A stretch of DNA of 64,000 nucleotides from Candidatus Roseilinea sp. Lineage in GTDB: Bacteria > Chloroflexota > Anaerolineae > J036 > Brachytrichaceae. The stretch covers positions 29,011 to 93,010 of the forward strand of contig JANWYN010000040.1 of NCBI GenBank assembly GCA_025055235.1, in the 5' to 3' direction. Positions 19,959 through 28,660 of the stretch are shown here, one piece after another; position 1 is the stretch's first letter; each line of letters starts with the position of its first letter. The translations under genes and the position numbers were made by a program. The notes below the pieces were generated by a model. It had not been told where the DNA came from. It did no database searches and worked only from the letters and a program-made list of their open reading frames with translations.

Positions 19959-20300
19959 GTGAAATTCGAAGACGTGTATCGCGTGGTCAGGCTCATCCCG
20001 AAGGGCATGGTGATGAGCTACAGCGGCGTAGCGCGCCAGTGCGGCAGCCCGCGCTCGGCGCGCTACGTCGGCTTTGCGCTGCATGCTCTACCGGCCAATA
20101 CGCGCGTGCCGTGGTGGCGCGTGATCAACGCGCAGGGGCGCATCTCGAACCAGTACGCGCCGGATGAGCAAAAGCGTCGTCTGGAAGCCGAAGGCGTCGT
20201 GGTCAACGATCATCTGCGCGTGGACATGCGCCTGTTCGACGCCGAGGCGATCGTCTATCGAAAGCTGAAGCGAGCGCGCGAGCGCAGATCAATCACTTAG
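19959..20300 (+). CDS. Alkyltransferase-like protein (MGMT family, no active-site Cys)
   Basis: This 113-residue protein matches the DNA-binding domain of O6-alkylguanine-DNA alkyltransferases. In place of the catalytic PCHRV it has PWWRV, so it cannot accept the alkyl group. It would instead flag O6-alkylguanine for nucleotide excision repair, as ATL proteins do. The recognition-helix region MSYSGVARQCGSPRSARYVG holds the expected Tyr and Arg. I chose GTG 19959 (VKFEDVYRVVRLIPKG), which gives a typical ATL length; a GTG at 19884 overlapping the crtI-like stop would add 25 residues without homology. Confidence 0.88.
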   Translation: MKFEDVYRVVRLIPKGMVMSYSGVARQCGSPRSARYVGFALHALPANTRVPWWRVINAQGRISNQYAPDEQKRRLEAEGVVVNDHLRVDMRLFDAEAIVYRKLKRARERRSIT

Positions 20301-20313
20301 CGATACCACTGCC

Positions 20314-20925
20314 TCACTCAGCGCGCGCACTCGAACGTGCCTTCGTGACTAAATCCTCCCACAACCGGCTTGCTTCATCGCCGATCTCCCGAGCGCTTTC
20401 GGCTACGTAGTCGAGATCAACGTGCATATCGCTTAAGCCGGCGAAGTCGAACTGCAACATCGCTAGGATATCCGCTGGATGTTTCTTTGAGCGTCCCTCG
20501 TTCCAGGCGACGAGCTTACCGACGATGATGTCCTCAGGACGAGCACACCAGGCTTCGAACGTTGCGCCTTGCTCATCCTGAAATGAACGGCGAACGCGCC
20601 TGTTGAAGGCTCGCACATACTCCGGCTCGCGCGACAACGGCACAAGATCAGCTTTCGTTCCGCGTTCCGAATCAATTAGATTGAACATGATGCCCAATGC
20701 CGTGCCTTCCCGCATCTGATCTGGATCGGCATAGTAGCGCGGCGGCGGAAAGCGCTCGGCTAATGCAGTGAAGTGCGCCTCGTGTAGGTCAACGATGATG
20801 TCCACATCGAACGTAGCACGGGCGAGTCCGTAGCTCGACGCGCCAAATGCGCCGACGATCATGTAAGGCGCACCGATGGCGTCTAGGGCCTTGATGACAT
20901 CAACGTAGAATCCGATCAATCCCAT
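20314..20925 (-). CDS. Nucleotidyltransferase-fold protein (DUF6036/AbiEii-like)
   Basis: This 203-residue protein has the minimal nucleotidyltransferase pattern: VGAFGASSYGLARATFDVDIIVDL carries the G[GA]x..S...R.T.D[IV]D core with the paired acidic residues. PEDIIVGKLVAWNEGRSKKHPADI is the second conserved block. Such proteins are often toxins or RNA-modifying enzymes of two-gene systems. It overlaps the 80-residue gene by 10 bases and is last in the dnaG-rpoD transcript. A longer frame upstream is only the shadow of the 80-residue gene. The substrate is unknown. Confidence 0.8.
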   Translation of the reverse strand: MGLIGFYVDVIKALDAIGAPYMIVGAFGASSYGLARATFDVDIIVDLHEAHFTALAERFPPPRYYADPDQMREGTALGIMFNLIDSERGTKADLVPLSREPEYVRAFNRRVRRSFQDEQGATFEAWCARPEDIIVGKLVAWNEGRSKKHPADILAMLQFDFAGLSDMHVDLDYVAESAREIGDEASRLWEDLVTKARSSARAE

Positions 20926-21158
20926 CGGCTCAGCAGCTCTTCGACGGTGACCCCGCGCAGAGGTGTGACGTAGGCGAGCACGCGCAGGTTCAGCTCGCGC
21001 TGAGACCACCCGGGATGGCGTTTGTGCATCGCGCCGCGTAATCCGGCCATCACCCACTCCGCGGCTTCGGCCATGACCAGCGGGCGCTTCTCGGGGGGGA
21101 CTTGTGCAATCAAGTAGAGCTGTTGCCACTCTACCAGATCGGGAAGCGGGTCAGACAT
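20916..21158 (-). CDS. Small protein of unknown function between rpoD and the nucleotidyltransferase gene
   Basis: This 80-residue, mostly helical, acidic-basic mixed protein has no recognised domain. Its start codon overlaps the end of rpoD (stop at 21151-21153) by 8 bases, and its stop overlaps the nucleotidyltransferase start by 10 bases. It is therefore coupled on both sides. The pairing of a small helical protein with a minimal nucleotidyltransferase is reminiscent of toxin-antitoxin or MNT-partner pairs. That reading is inference only. Confidence 0.7.
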   Translation of the reverse strand: MSDPLPDLVEWQQLYLIAQVPPEKRPLVMAEAAEWVMAGLRGAMHKRHPGWSQRELNLRVLAYVTPLRGVTVEELLSRWD

Positions 21159-22884
21159 CGCTCAGATAGTCGCGCAGCCGGCGGCTGTGATGGGGGTGGC
21201 GCAGCTTGCGCAGGGCCTTCGCCTCGATCTGCCGCACCCGCTCGCGTGTCACGTTGAACGTCCGGCCGACTTCTTCCAGGGTGTGCGTCTTGCCGTCGCG
21301 GAAGCCGAAGCGCATCTCCAACACTTCGCGTTCGCGATCGCTCAGGCTGTTGAGCACGCTGCGCACTTGTTGTTTGAGCATCTGCAGCGAGGCCGAGTCG
21401 GAAGGCGAAAGCTCGCTTTCGTCTGGGATGAACTCGCCCAGCAGGCTGTTCTGCTCCGAGCCGACCGGCGATTCGAGGGAGATCGGCTCAAGCGACACGC
21501 GCATGATCTGTTGAATGCGTTTGACTGCCTGATCGAGCTTGCGCTCCAGCGCCGGATCAATCGGCTTGCCGCTGGCGTGGGCTTCCATGATCGCCGCAAG
21601 TTCGCGCTCGTCGAGTAGATCCATCTCCATCGCCAGATCCTCGGTGGTCGGCTCCTGGCCCAGCTCTTGCGTCATGCGGCGCTGCAGCCGGGTGAGCTTG
21701 TTGATCGTCTCCACCAGGTGCACCGGAATGCGGATGGTGCGCGCCTGGTCGGCGATCGAACGGCTGATCGCCTGCCGGATCCACCAGGTGGCGTAGGTGC
21801 TGAACTTGAAGCCGCGCCAGGCGTTGAATTTCTCAATGGCGCGCAGCAAGCCCATGTTGCCTTCCTGGATCAAGTCCATGAACGAGATGCCCCGCCCGAT
21901 GTAGCGCTTGGCGATGCTGACCACCAAGCGCAAGTTGGCGCGGGTGAGCGAGCTTTTGGCTTCTTCCGCGCGCAGCTCGACCTCGCGCAGGTGATCTTCG
22001 CAGTCGGCCGGAGATGGCATCCAAGCTTTCGCCTCGTCCCATTCGGGCAACGCCGGTGCATACTCGACGTGCTGCTCGAGCTGCTCGACGAACGCAGTCG
22101 GGAAGATGATCGTCGCCAGGACGAATTCGAACAACGGCTTGCTGATCTTCTCTACGGTCTGGTCCTGCCCCCAACCGAGCGAGCGCAGATATAGTTGCAC
22201 GTCTGAGGGGAGCGGGTCGGTGTAGTGCCACGGCATGTTGCGCGCATCGCGCAGAATCACAGGCAACGCAGGCGGGGCAACTTTGCGCGCCGCGCATTCG
22301 TCGCGCACAGTTTGCCAGGAACGCACAAGATGCTCGTATACGACCGGCCAGAACGCCGCGCCGCGATCGTGCGCTTCGGCGCGGATCTGCCGCGCCAGTT
22401 GCTCGGCGCCGAAGGTCGCACAGGTGCGCAGCTCCTGGTCGGCAGTGAGCAGCGGCGTCGAACCGATCTCGCGCAGGTACATCCGCACAGGGTCTGCGCC
22501 CTCCAGGTCATCAATCTCGGCCAGCCGGCGCGAGTCGAGGCCGGAGAGGTCATCCAGACCGTCCTCATCATCTATTTCTGCTAAGGCGTACGCCGCAGCC
22601 TCTGCCTCGGCATCCACGCTCTTTGCGGAATCGAGCGGATCCGAGTCGGCGGCCGATGCGTCTAGGACGAGGTCGCCGGATTCGGAAGCGAGCGAGTCAG
22701 GCACATCCGCGCTGTCATCGCTGACGAGCGCGGCGGCTTCGAGTTCTTCCGCATCATCCCGGCTCAACGCGCCGTTTTTCGTCGGGCGGTTGTGCTTCCG
22801 CAGAGCCGATTTCTTGGCCGGCTTGACCCTTCGCGAGGATTTGGCGGAGGCGCTAGAGCGCGTCGGTCTAGTCACTGGCGTCAT
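21151..22884 (-). CDS. rpoD: Primary sigma factor (RpoD/SigA)
   Basis: This 577-residue protein is the housekeeping sigma factor. After an acidic, low-complexity N-terminal ~115 residues come region 1.2 ([17 protein letters not shown]), a non-conserved spacer of ~170 residues, regions 2.1-2.4 ([19 protein letters not shown], then [20 protein letters not shown]), region 3 ([16 protein letters not shown]) and region 4 ([20 protein letters not shown]). The -10 and -35 reading residues are all conserved. It lies directly behind dnaG (25-base gap), as in the macromolecular synthesis operon of many bacteria. Confidence 0.96.
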   Translation of the reverse strand: MTPVTRPTRSSASAKSSRRVKPAKKSALRKHNRPTKNGALSRDDAEELEAAALVSDDSADVPDSLASESGDLVLDASAADSDPLDSAKSVDAEAEAAAYALAEIDDEDGLDDLSGLDSRRLAEIDDLEGADPVRMYLREIGSTPLLTADQELRTCATFGAEQLARQIRAEAHDRGAAFWPVVYEHLVRSWQTVRDECAARKVAPPALPVILRDARNMPWHYTDPLPSDVQLYLRSLGWGQDQTVEKISKPLFEFVLATIIFPTAFVEQLEQHVEYAPALPEWDEAKAWMPSPADCEDHLREVELRAEEAKSSLTRANLRLVVSIAKRYIGRGISFMDLIQEGNMGLLRAIEKFNAWRGFKFSTYATWWIRQAISRSIADQARTIRIPVHLVETINKLTRLQRRMTQELGQEPTTEDLAMEMDLLDERELAAIMEAHASGKPIDPALERKLDQAVKRIQQIMRVSLEPISLESPVGSEQNSLLGEFIPDESELSPSDSASLQMLKQQVRSVLNSLSDREREVLEMRFGFRDGKTHTLEEVGRTFNVTRERVRQIEAKALRKLRHPHHSRRLRDYLSDV

Positions 22885-22909
22885 TCCTCTTGAGCACGAT
22901 CAACACCGT

Positions 22910-24886
22910 TCAGGTCACGTTGAGCGCACTGCGTAACTGCAGCGCTTTTTGTGCTCGCAGATGTTGCGTCAGCACACGATGCAGTTCAAGATTATACCGT
23001 GCGGCCACGTCAGCCTCGTTGGCGCGCTTTGCCTCTTCGATCATCAAGCTGATGCCGATCCGATCGCGCACCAGGTTGCGTTCGCGCAAACGCAGCGCCG
23101 TGCGCACCACCTCCTCGCGCAGCAGCGCTTCATCGGCTGACAGCGGCTCGAGCGCGTCGTAATCGGCGATGATGTTCAGCCAATCTTCCGGTTCTTCGCC
23201 CTCGCCTTGCGGCAGCGACGCGCCCATGGCCACGCGGCTGAGCTGGCGAAACCCTTCGCGCATCGCCGGATTCGTGAAGTCGCGCTCATCCAGCACGTCC
23301 AGGTTGGCGCGGGTCAAGGCGACGTTGGCGTCCAGCAACAACTGCGGTTGCCGCCACAACCCCGCGATCAAATGTACTTCTAGGTCAGTTCTATCCACCC
23401 CACGAAGCTCAGCGCCCACACGATGCACCCTAATATCCGAATCCCGCCTCTGGTCACTTGTCACCTGCCCCCTGGTCCCTGATCCCTGGCCCCCGACCCC
23501 TGGCCCCTGACCCCCGATCCCCGCCCCCTGACTTCCAGCTCGCCTCTCGCGCGCGACTTCGTTAATCACCGCCAGCACGGCCCGCGGGCCGATCTGCAGG
23601 CGGCGCGCCAGGTATTGCACGTAGAAATCCCGCTGCACCGGATCGGATGTGTCAAGCAGGATGGGAGCGACGGCCCGCGCTGCCTGCGACTTGGCATGTG
23701 GATCGGCTATGTCCCGGCTGCGCAGGATGACGTCTATCACGTGTTCGACCACCGGCCGGGCGTTTGCCACGATCTCGCGCCAGCGCTGGGGCGATTCCAG
23801 CACCAACTCGTCTGGATCCTTGCCCTCCGGCAAGACGGCCACCCGGATGTCCGCTTTCAGCTTTGACTCGTAACGAATCGCGCCGCGCGGATCGAAGATC
23901 GGCTGCACCTCACGATCCATGGCATCGCGCGCGACTTCCATGCCGCGCAAGACGGCACGGTCGCCTGCCGCGTCGGCGTCCAGCGCTAACACGATGCGCG
24001 CGGCCAGCCGCTTCAGCGTGCGGAACTGATCCTCGCTGAGCGACGTGCCCATGCCGGCCACGACGTTGGCGAAGCCGGCCTGGTGGCAACCGATCACGTC
24101 CATGTAGCCTTCGACCAACACGGCGACTTGCTCATTGCGGATGGTGCTGCGGGCGCGATGCAGGCCGAACAGCAAGCGGCCTTTGTCGAAGACAGCCGTC
24201 TGCGGCGAGTTCATGTACTTCGGCTCGCTGCCGTCGAGCGAGCGCGACCCGAAACCGACCACCTGCCCCTTCGCATCATGGATGGGGATCATCAGCCGGC
24301 CGCGAAAGCGATCGTAGCGCCGGCCCTCCTCGTTCTCGATCACCAGGCCGGCGTCAATCAGCTCCTGCATGCTGAAGCCGCGCGCAGTGAGGTAGTTCGA
24401 CAAGGCATGATAGTCGGCCAAGCTATAGCCGAGTTGCCAAACTACGATCGTCTCGTCGGCGAGGCGACGCCTCTCGCGCAGATAGGTGCGACAGGCCGTT
24501 GCCTGGGGCGCGGTGAGCAGCAAGTGGTGGAAGTATGCTGCTGCCTGGGCCAGTGCATCGCGCAGGCGCGCCTCGTAGTCGGCGGACTTCTGCTGCTCCG
24601 GCGTACGCTCCTCGAGCTGCACGCCGGCGCGGCGGGCCAGTTCGCGCAATGCTTCGCCGAACGTCCATCCCTCCTTCTTCATCAGGAAGGAGAACACGTC
24701 GCCCTGCTCGCCGCTGGAGAAGTCTTTGAAGGTTTGTGTATCGGGGAAGACGAAGAAGGACGGCGTGCGCTCGCTCTGGAACGGCGACAAGCCTTTGTAG
24801 TTCCGGCCGCTGCGCGAGAGTTTCACGTAGCTGCCGATTACCTCGACGATATCTACGCGACGCTTCACCTCTTCGATCACGGACAT
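22910..24886 (-). CDS. dnaG: DNA primase DnaG without zinc ligands
   Basis: This 658-residue protein is the replicative primase. The N-terminal CHC2 domain is recognisable (YKGLSPFQSERTPSF, then GDVFSFLM), but the four zinc ligands are replaced: S34, Q37, D55 and S58 stand where C, H, C, C are normal. The TOPRIM core is intact, with the Glu in VLVEGYMDVIG and the Asp pair in LALDADAAGDRA. A Gly/Gln-rich insert near residues 450-475 is encoded by heptamer repeats, just before the C-terminal helicase-binding region. The ATG has a TACAAT -10 7 bases upstream, so the message is probably leaderless. It is first gene of the dnaG-rpoD operon. Confidence 0.94.
   Translation of the reverse strand: MSVIEEVKRRVDIVEVIGSYVKLSRSGRNYKGLSPFQSERTPSFFVFPDTQTFKDFSSGEQGDVFSFLMKKEGWTFGEALRELARRAGVQLEERTPEQQKSADYEARLRDALAQAAAYFHHLLLTAPQATACRTYLRERRRLADETIVVWQLGYSLADYHALSNYLTARGFSMQELIDAGLVIENEEGRRYDRFRGRLMIPIHDAKGQVVGFGSRSLDGSEPKYMNSPQTAVFDKGRLLFGLHRARSTIRNEQVAVLVEGYMDVIGCHQAGFANVVAGMGTSLSEDQFRTLKRLAARIVLALDADAAGDRAVLRGMEVARDAMDREVQPIFDPRGAIRYESKLKADIRVAVLPEGKDPDELVLESPQRWREIVANARPVVEHVIDVILRSRDIADPHAKSQAARAVAPILLDTSDPVQRDFYVQYLARRLQIGPRAVLAVINEVARERRAGSQGAGIGGQGPGVGGQGSGTRGQVTSDQRRDSDIRVHRVGAELRGVDRTDLEVHLIAGLWRQPQLLLDANVALTRANLDVLDERDFTNPAMREGFRQLSRVAMGASLPQGEGEEPEDWLNIIADYDALEPLSADEALLREEVVRTALRLRERNLVRDRIGISLMIEEAKRANEADVAARYNLELHRVLTQHLRAQKALQLRSALNVT
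23466..23533 (-). repeat. Heptamer repeat inside dnaG
   Basis: On the coding strand the tract reads as seven-base units of the form NNCRGGG: GTCAGGG, GGCGGGG, ATCGGGG, GTCAGGG, GCCAGGG, GTCGGGG, GCCAGGG, ATCAGGG, ACCAGGG. It is in frame and encodes a Gly/Gln-rich linker between the primase core and the C-terminal domain. Confidence 0.85.
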
Positions 24887-24893
24887 GCGTTGG

Positions 24894-24899
24894 ATTGTA
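24894..24899 (-). promoter_or_regulatory. -10 hexamer of dnaG
   Basis: Read on the minus strand this is TACAAT, 7 bases before the dnaG ATG at 24886. The spacing again implies a transcript beginning at the start codon. Confidence 0.5.
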
Positions 24900-24913
24900 A
24901 CTGCGCGAAAAGC

Positions 24914-24945
24914 AAGGCGGGCCTCCCCTGAGCGAAGCCCGCCTT
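24914..24945 (-). terminator. Intrinsic terminator behind the 618-residue secreted-protein gene
   Basis: AAGGCGGGC (24914-24922) pairs with GCCCGCCTT (24937-24945). On the minus strand the stem is followed by GCTTTTCG. It lies between the end of the secreted-protein gene and the dnaG promoter and separates the two transcripts. Confidence 0.75.
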
Positions 24946-24972
24946 TATTTGCGCTTGATCCTCGAACCTGGT

Positions 24973-26829
24973 TTACGGATGCGGCTCGACGTCAGGTTGT
25001 TCGGACGTCGGCAGCACCTCCGGCAAGACCAGATCGGGCGGCTGCAGTGGCTCGTCCAGCTTATCTTCCGGCACGCTGAGCTTGGGATGCTCCATCGCGC
25101 TTAGGTATTCGCGAGCCGTCATCAGCGTGCCACAGCTCACCTTCAGCGGCTTTGCATCGAAGAAGCGCTGTGTGCCGCTTTGCAACACGCGGAATTCGAT
25201 GTTGTAGCCGCCCGCCGCGTTGAACTGGATGCTGATCGAGCCGCGCGGCGCCGTCGTGCCTACCGACGCCCAGTTGTTGGCGAAGGTGTTGGGGTTGGTT
25301 CGCGTCGGGTCTCCCAGGCCGCAACCCACCAGGTTGGTCACGCCGATTATCCTCACCTGAATCGAGTCGTAAACGCCAAGCGCCTGCATGCCCGACCAGT
25401 AGTAGGTGGCCGTCTGGCCCGCGTTGATGTTGAACAGGATATCGCCGTTGTAGGGCGGGTTGAACGGCTGGTTCGGATTTGAGGTGAACAACGGATCGCG
25501 CGTGTCCGGGACGGTGCCGCCTCCGGCTCCTCTGTAGTTCCACGAGATTCGATAGGGCTGGCTGTTGCCGGTGGCGGACGGCAAGCTGACGCGGATGTAA
25601 TATAAGCCGGGGCCGGGGATGTTGACCGTCAACAGCACATCGCCGCCGCCCGCCGGCACGACGCCAAACGGGTCAATGCGATCGGTGCTTGCGACCGGAT
25701 CAGCGCCGTTGCCCGGACATGTGAAGCCGGCCTTCAGCGGTGTGCGCACCTGCACCTGCGTCGAACCGATCGTATGGCCTTGCACCAGCACCTGAATCTG
25801 CGCGGTGCCGGTAATGTTCATGGCGAAGAAGTCGTATTGGTCGTCGCTCAAAGTGGTGTATTGGATGCCGGGTTGCGTCGGCGTCGCTTGGCACGGGTTG
25901 TTGTTCGGCTCGAACGAGCCGCTGGTACTGGTCGCGTAAGCCCAGCTAATGTTGTAAGGTGGCGGCGCCGGTTGACCCGCGCTGCTGACCACGCGAAAGA
26001 AGAGTCGTGCTGCAGGCACCCCGTAGAGCGTTACTGAGGGGTTCGGATTGGTTCCATAGCCGAGCAACTGTGCCGGCGCGGCGCACCCTGCTTGTTCGAG
26101 GTAGATTTGCAATTGCCCTGCCACCGCTGTGTAGTTCGTCAGTGATACGACGATGGTGGCGTTAGGCACAGGGTTGATGATGAAGAACCAACTATCCGTG
26201 CTAGTGTTCTGCACCGTGTAGTTCACGAATGCCCCAAGTGGCCCACCTCTGCCGTTGTTGACGGCATCGCAGGCATTTGCCCCCGTAGACGTGATGACCG
26301 TTGGAATGGTCGAGACGCCTGTTCCGACGATGGCTATGGGCAGATAAGCTCTCGTTCCGCGCGCCAGGTTGTAGAGCGGACTCGTGGTCGTGACCGTGCC
26401 ATCCTGGGATGAGATGCGGAACAAGATCCTCGAACCCGGCTTGACGATGCCCGGGTTGATCGTCACGGACATCTCGGCGCGCCGATTGAAACTCGATAGG
26501 GTCGCCGGCACAGACGTCTCCGGCCCAAAGCCTGTATCCGGATCGAACAGTTGATACAGGCCAGATGCCGCCAAGGCATACGGCGCGTCCACCCGGACGG
26601 ATACCGTGGGATTCAGTAATACATCGAAGGTTGCGCCGGCGCCCGGCGTCCAAATCTCGCCGGCATCGGCCTGATTCGGTTGAACTGCAGCATCCGGCGT
26701 TGCCGTCTCGGCGGCCGGCGGCTCATCCTGCGCGCGCGCCACCGGCGCGCTGCCAATCGCAGACGCCGAAATAGTCGCTAAAGCAGCGACCATCGCAAGA
26801 CTCATTCGAAGCGATTGCGTTCGTTTCAT
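24973..26829 (-). CDS. Large secreted protein of unknown function
   Basis: This 618-residue protein starts with a signal peptide (MKRTQSLRMSLAMVAALAT, cleavage near ARAQD). The mature part is Pro/Thr/Asn-rich and beta-rich. It contains several repeated blocks ending in phrases such as PYNISWAYA and PYRISWNYRG, which look like bacterial pre-peptidase C-terminal (PPC)-type beta domains. A YLPIAIVG phrase near residue 173 resembles the LPIV-type motif found at the ends of other Chloroflexota exported proteins. No catalytic domain is seen. It is probably a cell-surface or extracellular protein. Confidence 0.75.
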   Translation of the reverse strand: MKRTQSLRMSLAMVAALATISASAIGSAPVARAQDEPPAAETATPDAAVQPNQADAGEIWTPGAGATFDVLLNPTVSVRVDAPYALAASGLYQLFDPDTGFGPETSVPATLSSFNRRAEMSVTINPGIVKPGSRILFRISSQDGTVTTTSPLYNLARGTRAYLPIAIVGTGVSTIPTVITSTGANACDAVNNGRGGPLGAFVNYTVQNTSTDSWFFIINPVPNATIVVSLTNYTAVAGQLQIYLEQAGCAAPAQLLGYGTNPNPSVTLYGVPAARLFFRVVSSAGQPAPPPYNISWAYATSTSGSFEPNNNPCQATPTQPGIQYTTLSDDQYDFFAMNITGTAQIQVLVQGHTIGSTQVQVRTPLKAGFTCPGNGADPVASTDRIDPFGVVPAGGGDVLLTVNIPGPGLYYIRVSLPSATGNSQPYRISWNYRGAGGGTVPDTRDPLFTSNPNQPFNPPYNGDILFNINAGQTATYYWSGMQALGVYDSIQVRIIGVTNLVGCGLGDPTRTNPNTFANNWASVGTTAPRGSISIQFNAAGGYNIEFRVLQSGTQRFFDAKPLKVSCGTLMTAREYLSAMEHPKLSVPEDKLDEPLQPPDLVLPEVLPTSEQPDVEPHP

Positions 26830-26963
26830 GCAACTCCTGTTTCAAGCAGACGGTGAGGTCAGCCCCAACTCGTACTTGGGCGCTGACCTTATCAGCATTT
26901 AGGGTCGCTTGCGTCGCAGCAAGGTTACTCCTTGAACGCCGAGGTGGGGACTGCGATCGGTGG

Positions 26964-28649
26964 TCACGGCATCGGCGTGGGAACCGGGGCGCCACCGCCA
27001 CCACCGCCGCCTCCGCCGCCGCCGCCACCACCACCGCCGCCGCTCCCGACGCCGATGCAGAGGATCTTCTCGCCGAAATCGGTGCGGTCGCCGGCGTTGG
27101 TATCAATGCGCAGCGTGATCCGGTAGCAGCCGTTATCGAAGTCACTGATCTTGAACGACTGCGGGCCGGTGCCGGTGGTCGGGATGGACTTGCCGTTGGG
27201 CGCAGCCGGGCCGCGCGAGCTATTCGGCTCGAACACCAGGTAGATCGCCCGGATGCCATAGATATCCCAGGCCATGGTGTATACCTTGTCGCTGCGATCC
27301 ACGTAAGCGATGTTGCCGCCCGGCGGTGCTTCGCCGACATACTCAAGGTCCTTGCGCTTGCAGAATGTCCAGTTCGCCGGATTGCCGCTCTTCCCGGCTT
27401 GCCAGTCGGGATTGCTCGGGTTGCATTCGGGATTGACCGCCGGCGGCGGGGCGACGGCCTGTCCTACGACGTTGATGGTGATCGCGTCCTCGAACACCTG
27501 ATTGTTCAGATCCACCCAGCGCAGGCGAATGGTGCGCGGGCCGGTAATGCCGGGCACATCTACCTGCATCACTTGAGCCACCGGGCCCTTAAAGCCTTGG
27601 CCATCGCCGCGGTCGAATTCGCCGCTCTTGAAGTTCGGGATGTTCCAACTCGCAAAGACGGTGCTTCCGGCCGGCACCGGGTTGGCGTTGACGCGCAGCA
27701 CGCCGCGCTCGCCGACCAATTGGCCCTGCGGCGGCGCAGTCGGCTGAATCTGCGGCGGCGGCAACGTTACGATCGGCACCAGCACCGGCGGCGCAGCCGT
27801 TGGCTGGACGACGACCGGCGGCGACGTCGGTCGCGGCGGCGCCGCAGCGACAGGCACGTTGGCCGCAGCGCTGTTGGCCTGCACGTAGTCGTTGATGACC
27901 CAGCCGACCCCGCCTGGGCCGGACGGGTAAGAGATCTGCCACCAACGGCCGTCCGCGCTCTTGCCCCGCACGGGCACCACTTCGCCCTGCTTCAACTCGC
28001 CGATCTTGGTGTAGGCCACGTCTGGGCCGGTGCGCACGTTCACGAACTCGTTGGTCACTGTCAAACTAGGCGCGCTAGCGTCGCCTGTGCTACCTGGCGC
28101 GGGCTGCTGGCCGGTCGCGGCGCCGGGGTCGCGCGTCGGCTGCGGCTGGGGCGGCGCGGTCGTCGGCTGCGGCGGCGCTTGGGTCGGCACCGCTACCGGC
28201 TGAGTCGGCTCAGGCGCTGCCGTGGGCTCGGGCACCGCCGCTGCCTGCGCAACCAACACGAGCGGCTCGGACTGGGTGAGCAGCCTGTCGTCCGGCGGGC
28301 CATATGCCTTGAGTTGGATGGCGTGCGTGCCGGCCGAGAGCGGCGTCCACGGCACGTTGATCGGGAAACTGGGCACGCCCTTGGACTTGTCGGGTGCGTT
28401 GAGCGTGGCATAGGTTGTGCCGTCAATGATCACGTCTACGCGCGAGATAGCATCACCGGTCGCCGTTCCGACGATGGCGATGCTCTGCCCTACAAGCAAT
28501 TGCGTGTTCGGTTCGGGGGACGTGATCTTGATCTCGGGCGTCTTGGCTGCGCCGCCCAGACAAGCCGTCAGCGTGAGCAGGCCGATCAGGCCGACGGCAG
28601 CCCAACGCCGGGGGAGGCCCGGCGGGTTGCCACAGGTCGTCTTCTTCAT
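26964..28649 (-). CDS. Lipoprotein with bacterial SH3 domain and poly-Gly C-terminal stretch
   Basis: This 561-residue protein has a lipoprotein signal (LLTLTAC lipobox near residue 33). An Ig-like domain follows (EIKITSPEPNTQLLVGQSI), then a Pro/Thr/Gln linker, then an SH3b domain (FVNVRTGPDVAYTKIGELKQG...WWQISYP...GWVINDYV) suited to cell-wall binding. A second Pro linker and two beta domains come next. The end is a run of about 17 Gly followed by APVPTPMP. The start ATG 28649 has an AGGA-type site; an upstream GTG/ATG in the frame is possible. It is 11 bases from the S9 peptidase gene upstream, so they may be co-transcribed. Confidence 0.82.
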   Translation of the reverse strand: MKKTTCGNPPGLPRRWAAVGLIGLLTLTACLGGAAKTPEIKITSPEPNTQLLVGQSIAIVGTATGDAISRVDVIIDGTTYATLNAPDKSKGVPSFPINVPWTPLSAGTHAIQLKAYGPPDDRLLTQSEPLVLVAQAAAVPEPTAAPEPTQPVAVPTQAPPQPTTAPPQPQPTRDPGAATGQQPAPGSTGDASAPSLTVTNEFVNVRTGPDVAYTKIGELKQGEVVPVRGKSADGRWWQISYPSGPGGVGWVINDYVQANSAAANVPVAAAPPRPTSPPVVVQPTAAPPVLVPIVTLPPPQIQPTAPPQGQLVGERGVLRVNANPVPAGSTVFASWNIPNFKSGEFDRGDGQGFKGPVAQVMQVDVPGITGPRTIRLRWVDLNNQVFEDAITINVVGQAVAPPPAVNPECNPSNPDWQAGKSGNPANWTFCKRKDLEYVGEAPPGGNIAYVDRSDKVYTMAWDIYGIRAIYLVFEPNSSRGPAAPNGKSIPTTGTGPQSFKISDFDNGCYRITLRIDTNAGDRTDFGEKILCIGVGSGGGGGGGGGGGGGGGGGAPVPTPMP

Positions 28650-28660
28650 CCTTTTCTTCC

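Noticed and set aside
26999..27051. CCGCCA-type triplet tract read as a CRISPR or regulatory repeat
   Set aside because: It is the poly-Gly codon run at the end of the SH3-lipoprotein; there are no spacers.
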